The position numbers and the translations under genes are program-made. Below, piece by piece: positions 33,684 through 34,978 of a DNA stretch of 34,978 bases (positions are counted from its first letter, which is position 1; each line of letters starts with the position of its first letter). Source of the DNA: Pirellulales bacterium (GTDB lineage Bacteria > Planctomycetota > Planctomycetia > Pirellulales > Thermoguttaceae); NCBI GenBank assembly GCA_016931075.1, contig JAFGFF010000237.1, positions 1-34,978 on the forward strand, given 5' to 3'. The notes below the pieces were generated by a model. The model searched no databases. It was given only the letters and a program-made list of their open reading frames with translations, and was not told the origin of the DNA.

Positions 33684-34978
33684 ATGAACAAATCCCGTTG
33701 GTCGTCGTGGATGAGCTCGATAGCACGGTTTGGGAAACATCGGCGGAACTCCACGGAACGAAAGAGATCGCTCTTTCTGAAGTCGCGCAATCCACGAATT
33801 GAGCCTCTCGAACAGCGGCAGATGTTGAGCATCACCGTTGATTCATGGCTTGACGTAGTGGATCCCAACGACGGAGTCATCACGCTTCGCGAGGCGGTCT
33901 ATGAGGCGAATACCCTGCCAGGTGAGGACACGATTGACTTTGACGCCTCCGTGTTCAACCAGCCTAGGACGATCACCCTGGGCGGCACGGAACTGGAGAT
34001 CAGCGACGACCTGGTGATCCAGGGGCCCGATGCCGCACTCGTAACGGTCGACGGTGACGGTTTGAGTCGCGTGTTCCACGTTGACAGCACTGCTGCTGCG
34101 GACTTCTCCGGTCTGACGATCACGGGTGGGGATGCAGGGATATCGCACGGTGGTGCAATCTTCGCCCATATTGCCAGCAATCTGACGATCACCTCTTGCA
34201 ATTTCACGGACAACGTGGCCGACTTCGGCGGTGCCGTGTATGCCTACGCCACCCCGCTGGATATTATCGACTCGACGTTCACACTAAATTCCGCGTACAC
34301 AGGTGGAGCAGTCTATGCGTCCAACTCGGAGGCGAACATCTCAGGATCGACATTCGAAGAGAACCACGCCGATGGCTACGGCGGTGGCGTCTTCGTGGGC
34401 AATGATCTGAATGTCACCGGTTGCGTCTTCCGCAACAACACGAGTGACGGCAGCGGAGGGGCACTTGGCGGCGACTACGACCCCTTCCTAAACATCGACA
34501 TATCCCATTCAATCTTCGAAGGAAACGTGGCTGATTATGGTGGTGCAATCGTGGCGATGGGCGCCGGCTGGAGCTACGACTCGTTCACGATCGACAATTC
34601 CATTTTCTCCGGTAATCTGGCTACTTCCGATGGCGGGGCCATCTATCTGTGGGAAATTGAAGCTGAGATTACTAACGTGACGATCGCTGGAAACGAGGCC
34701 ACACAGGAAGGTGGTGGCATTGCCTGCGCGGGTGGCAGTGAGGTGACGGCCTACAATTCGATTGTCTCACTCAATGAAGCTGCTTTAGACCCAGAGGTCA
34801 GCGGTCTCATCAACGCGTACCACAGCCTAGTGGGCACCGACCCACTGTTCGCCAGCAATCCCGACCCGGGGCTGGACGGCGTCTGGGGCACGGACGACGA
34901 CGACTACGGCAACCTGCGTCTGACGCAATTCTCGATGGACGCGATCAACCAGGGCGACAACGCTCAGGTCAACTCGGC
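33684..34978 (+). CDS. Beta-helix surface protein with PMP-like repeats and LEPR-XLL-like N-terminus (3' end outside window)
   Basis: The frame opens with an ATG preceded by AAGGAG (33671-33676, spacing 7) and stays open to the end of the window (431 codons). The first 38 residues are basic and have no normal signal peptide. They are followed by IEPLEQRQML (39-48), similar to the LEPR-XLL motif found at the start of very large planctomycete surface proteins. From residue about 130 there is a series of units with FxxN and GGA motifs: CNFTDNVADFGGAVYA, STFTLNSAYTGGAVYA, SIFEGNVADYGGAI, SIFSGNLATSDGGAIYL. This is the pattern of chlamydial polymorphic outer-membrane proteins and right-handed beta helices. 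Codon use is less GC-biased than in the neighbouring genes. It is probably exported and cell-surface associated; the function cannot be told. The real length is unknown. Confidence 0.8.
   Translation, partial: MNKSRWSSWMSSIARFGKHRRNSTERKRSLFLKSRNPRIEPLEQRQMLSITVDSWLDVVDPNDGVITLREAVYEANTLPGEDTIDFDASVFNQPRTITLGGTELEISDDLVIQGPDAALVTVDGDGLSRVFHVDSTAAADFSGLTITGGDAGISHGGAIFAHIASNLTITSCNFTDNVADFGGAVYAYATPLDIIDSTFTLNSAYTGGAVYASNSEANISGSTFEENHADGYGGGVFVGNDLNVTGCVFRNNTSDGSGGALGGDYDPFLNIDISHSIFEGNVADYGGAIVAMGAGWSYDSFTIDNSIFSGNLATSDGGAIYLWEIEAEITNVTIAGNEATQEGGGIACAGGSEVTAYNSIVSLNEAALDPEVSGLINAYHSLVGTDPLFASNPDPGLDGVWGTDDDDYGNLRLTQFSMDAINQGDNAQVNS

Overview
The window looks like part of a Planctomycetota chromosome. 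The supporting signs are a high-GC genome with large gene-free, repeat-filled gaps, a sulfatase and large secreted glycoside hydrolases, a type IV pilus/type II secretion-like cluster with Gly/Met/Pro-rich tracts, and a final giant-type surface protein carrying an N-terminal LEPR-XLL-like motif (IEPLEQRQML). The assignment rests on gene content and motif style only, because no rRNA or marker gene is present.

Layout. (1) 1-609: the 3' end of a probable ribonuclease D gene. It converges on a GH38-like gene (709-3657, minus), and a 30-bp perfect inverted repeat lies between them. (2) 4258-14553, plus: a secretion/pilus cluster. It holds a PilM-PilN fusion, two single-TM proteins in the position of PilO/PilP-type subunits, and a 1316-aa secretin that ends at a clear intrinsic terminator. 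(3) 14955-18824, a GH106-like secreted glycoside hydrolase, and 19426-20847, a secreted sulfatase, both plus and separated by a block of palindromic repeats. (4) 20870-32130, minus: seven closely spaced genes (gaps of about 22-75 nt) that look like one alpha-glucan (glycogen-like) operon. In transcription order these are a GT4 synthase-like enzyme, a DUF4912-GT4 fusion, a third GT4, a GH57 branching enzyme, a second GH57 protein, GlgX, and a UDP-sugar pyrophosphorylase. (5) 32131-33683: about 1.55 kb without a convincing gene, relatively AT-rich at its right end. (6) 33684 to the window end, plus: the start of a beta-helix surface protein with chlamydial-PMP-like GGA/FxxN repeats.

How the genes fit together. 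The UDPGP enzyme can supply a UDP-sugar donor, the intact GT4 can extend an alpha-glucan, the GH57 enzyme can branch it and GlgX can debranch it. No GlgC (ADP-glucose pyrophosphorylase) is seen. Two of the three GT4 paralogues have lost both the Arg/Lys pair and the E-x7-E pair that the third one keeps, so they may be non-catalytic partners. The pilus cluster proteins share Gly/Met/Pro-rich segments, which suggests a common structural property.

A second theme is palindromic repeats. At least five families occur. Two copies lie in frame inside genes (GH38-like and GH106-like), and two families bracket the GH106 gene in mirror orientation. I assigned starts by ribosome-binding sites where these were visible. 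The secretin appears to use TTG and the GH106 gene GTG.
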